DNA from: Verrucomicrobiota bacterium
GTDB lineage: Bacteria; Verrucomicrobiota; Verrucomicrobiae; Limisphaerales; UBA11358
Direction of reading: 5' to 3'
Length of the DNA: 64,000 nt
NCBI GenBank assembly: GCA_014860005.1
Contig: JACZKP010000206.1
Coordinates: 34,647 to 98,646, forward strand
The position numbers and the translations under genes are program-made. How positions within the stretch are numbered: the first letter of the stretch is position 1; every line of letters starts with the position of its first letter. Shown here in pieces: positions 63,129 to 64,000 of the stretch. The notes beneath the pieces are model-generated. The model did not search any database, was not told where the DNA came from, and saw nothing but the letters and a program-made list of their open reading frames with translations.

Positions 63129-63758
63129 GTGACACTTAACAAGCTAAACAGGTTCACAACGCTGCCGGTGTTGTTCGACTTGCTACGAACAAAGCGTTTC
63201 ACATTTGGCAATCCAGAATACTGGCCTGATAAAAACGATTCAGAATTATTATTGGAATATGGGAAGAGAAGACGAGGGGCTAGAATTTATGCGATATGCT
63301 TTCTCGAAGGCAACGAAACGATCCATCATTGGAATGCGTTCGCTAGCGGGATGGATGGGTGTTGTATCGAGTTCGACGCAGCCGGGCTCAAATCCGCCTT
63401 TTTGAATCTTGGCGTCAAATGCGAAGATGTGGAGTACATGAAGTTGGATGACCCTCTCCCGAGCGTTGATAAGTTCCCTTTCACGAAGCGTGAACCGTAC
63501 ACGTGCGAAGGGGAGGTTCGGGCTATCTGGGAAGGCCGCAAGAACTCGCACGGGTACGTGGCTAAGATTGATCTTGGTTTAATAAGAAAGATCACGATCA
63601 GCCCCACAATGCCGGAAGAATTATTTCCGATCATTCGCAATTATTTGCGGGATAAATTCAAAGTTCGAGCGAAGATCAATCATTCAACGATCTTCAGGAA
63701 CTGTAAATGGATTCAGAAATTCCGCGACGCCCCACCTAACGGTAGAGCCAGCACGTAA
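63129..63758 (+). CDS. DUF2971-family protein
   Basis: The 209-residue cytoplasmic protein matches the DUF2971 pattern: LNKLNRFTTLPVLFDLLRTK at the start, RFTFGNPEYWPDKND, YAICFLEGNETIHHWNAFA and SGMDGCCIEFDAAGL. An IRKITISPTMPEEL-type end follows. DUF2971 proteins are frequent in defence and mobile islands but have no settled activity. The start is GTG at 63129, seven bases after the previous stop. The DNA is AT-richer than the housekeeping genes, which hints at horizontal origin; this is a weak inference. Confidence 0.72.
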   Translation: MTLNKLNRFTTLPVLFDLLRTKRFTFGNPEYWPDKNDSELLLEYGKRRRGARIYAICFLEGNETIHHWNAFASGMDGCCIEFDAAGLKSAFLNLGVKCEDVEYMKLDDPLPSVDKFPFTKREPYTCEGEVRAIWEGRKNSHGYVAKIDLGLIRKITISPTMPEELFPIIRNYLRDKFKVRAKINHSTIFRNCKWIQKFRDAPPNGRAST

Positions 63759-63786
63759 AGTGCAAACGTCCCTCTCATTCGCGAAT

Positions 63787-63915
63787 TGAAGCGGCCTGAA
63801 GGCTGCGCTCCCTTCCAGCGCCAGCGGCGCGGCATGTTTATAGAACCCCGATCGCAACAAAGTAAGCGGTGTTTTTACGACCCCCTGTTGCACGCCAACT
63901 CGGCGTGGTAAAAAC
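63787..63915. repeat. Structured intergenic repeat with nested inverted repeats
   Basis: Three hairpins lie in a row. GCGGCC/GGCTGC (63791-63796 / 63801-63806) pairs with one G-U. GCGCC-AGC-GGCGC is at 63818-63830. A nested structure follows: GTTTTTAC (63871-63878) pairs with GTAAAAAC (63908-63915), enclosing CACGCC-AACTC-GGCGTG (63891-63907). No gene is visible from 63759 to the window edge. It looks like a short interspersed element or an element edge rather than a simple terminator. Confidence 0.5.
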
Positions 63916-64000
63916 GGGGGCAATGAAATCATCCAAGCCTTGTTCACGTCGCCGAGGCGCGCGCACCCGTGCCGCGCGGCGCGCAAAACTTCTGGTTGCG

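Noticed and set aside
1..64000. tRNA, rRNA, CRISPR array, transposase or prophage genes.
   Set aside because: None was seen on either strand; the only rRNA-like match is the 12-base sarcin-ricin sequence, and the only repeats are the palindromic elements listed.

Overview
The window looks like chromosomal DNA of a free-living, GC-rich, Gram-negative member of the Verrucomicrobiota, probably near the Pedosphaera/Limisphaera group. This is inferred from gene content, not from a marker-gene alignment. The evidence is a DUF1501 plus cytochrome-type PSD1 pair, Tat-exported Gfo/Idh/MocA and DUF6807 proteins, an exported TIM-barrel isomerase, an H-X9-DG-type pseudopilin, a very large CotH/lamin-tail surface protein, and LpxA (so an outer membrane with lipid A). 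I found no rRNA, tRNA, CRISPR array, transposase or prophage genes.

Layout. 1-11 kb holds housekeeping genes: hflX, radC, lpxA, moeA, a two-gene type II secretion/type IV pilus ATPase operon and a SMUG1-like uracil-DNA glycosylase. 11-20 kb holds an exported isomerase and yebC, then a lipid-traffic block: an HpnN-like MMPL/RND exporter, a protein rich in repeated W-P-[LF]-[FY] motifs, and a translationally coupled MlaE-MlaF-MlaD operon. 20-26 kb has a small HTH regulator facing a perfect 22-bp palindrome inside a promoter, then a three-gene operon led by a 1492-aa exported LamG/calcium-repeat/alpha-beta-hydrolase protein. 26.6-35.3 kb holds an RlmI-like methyltransferase, a split spermidine-synthase-like pair, a GNAT enzyme, exported catabolic proteins and a CPC-type copper ATPase. 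35.4-38 kb, convergent with the copper ATPase, is an envelope-stress-like module of an ECF sigma factor, a putative anti-sigma protein and two Spy/CpxP-like exported proteins.

38-47 kb holds a stand-alone histidine-kinase H-box protein, DUF1501 and PSD1 proteins, a pseudopilin, a 55-aa membrane microprotein, and a second MCE transport operon whose ABC ATPase has lost nearly all catalytic motifs except Walker A. 47-54 kb is one giant surface protein. 54-56.5 kb holds proB, a HEAT-repeat gene and mazG. 56.5-64 kb holds an FAD oxidoreductase, a GH43-like hydrolase, a stretch of gene remnants (M48 peptidase tail, SGNH hydrolase tail), two exported proteins sharing a 63-residue C-terminal module, a DUF2971 gene and a structured intergenic repeat at the right edge.

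The strongest leads are the apparently hydrolysis-dead ABC subunit of the second MCE operon, the sigma/anti-sigma/Spy-like module beside the copper pump, the shared C-terminal module, and the W-P-L-F repeat protein linked to lipid transport. Function calls rest on motif recognition by eye; no database search was run.
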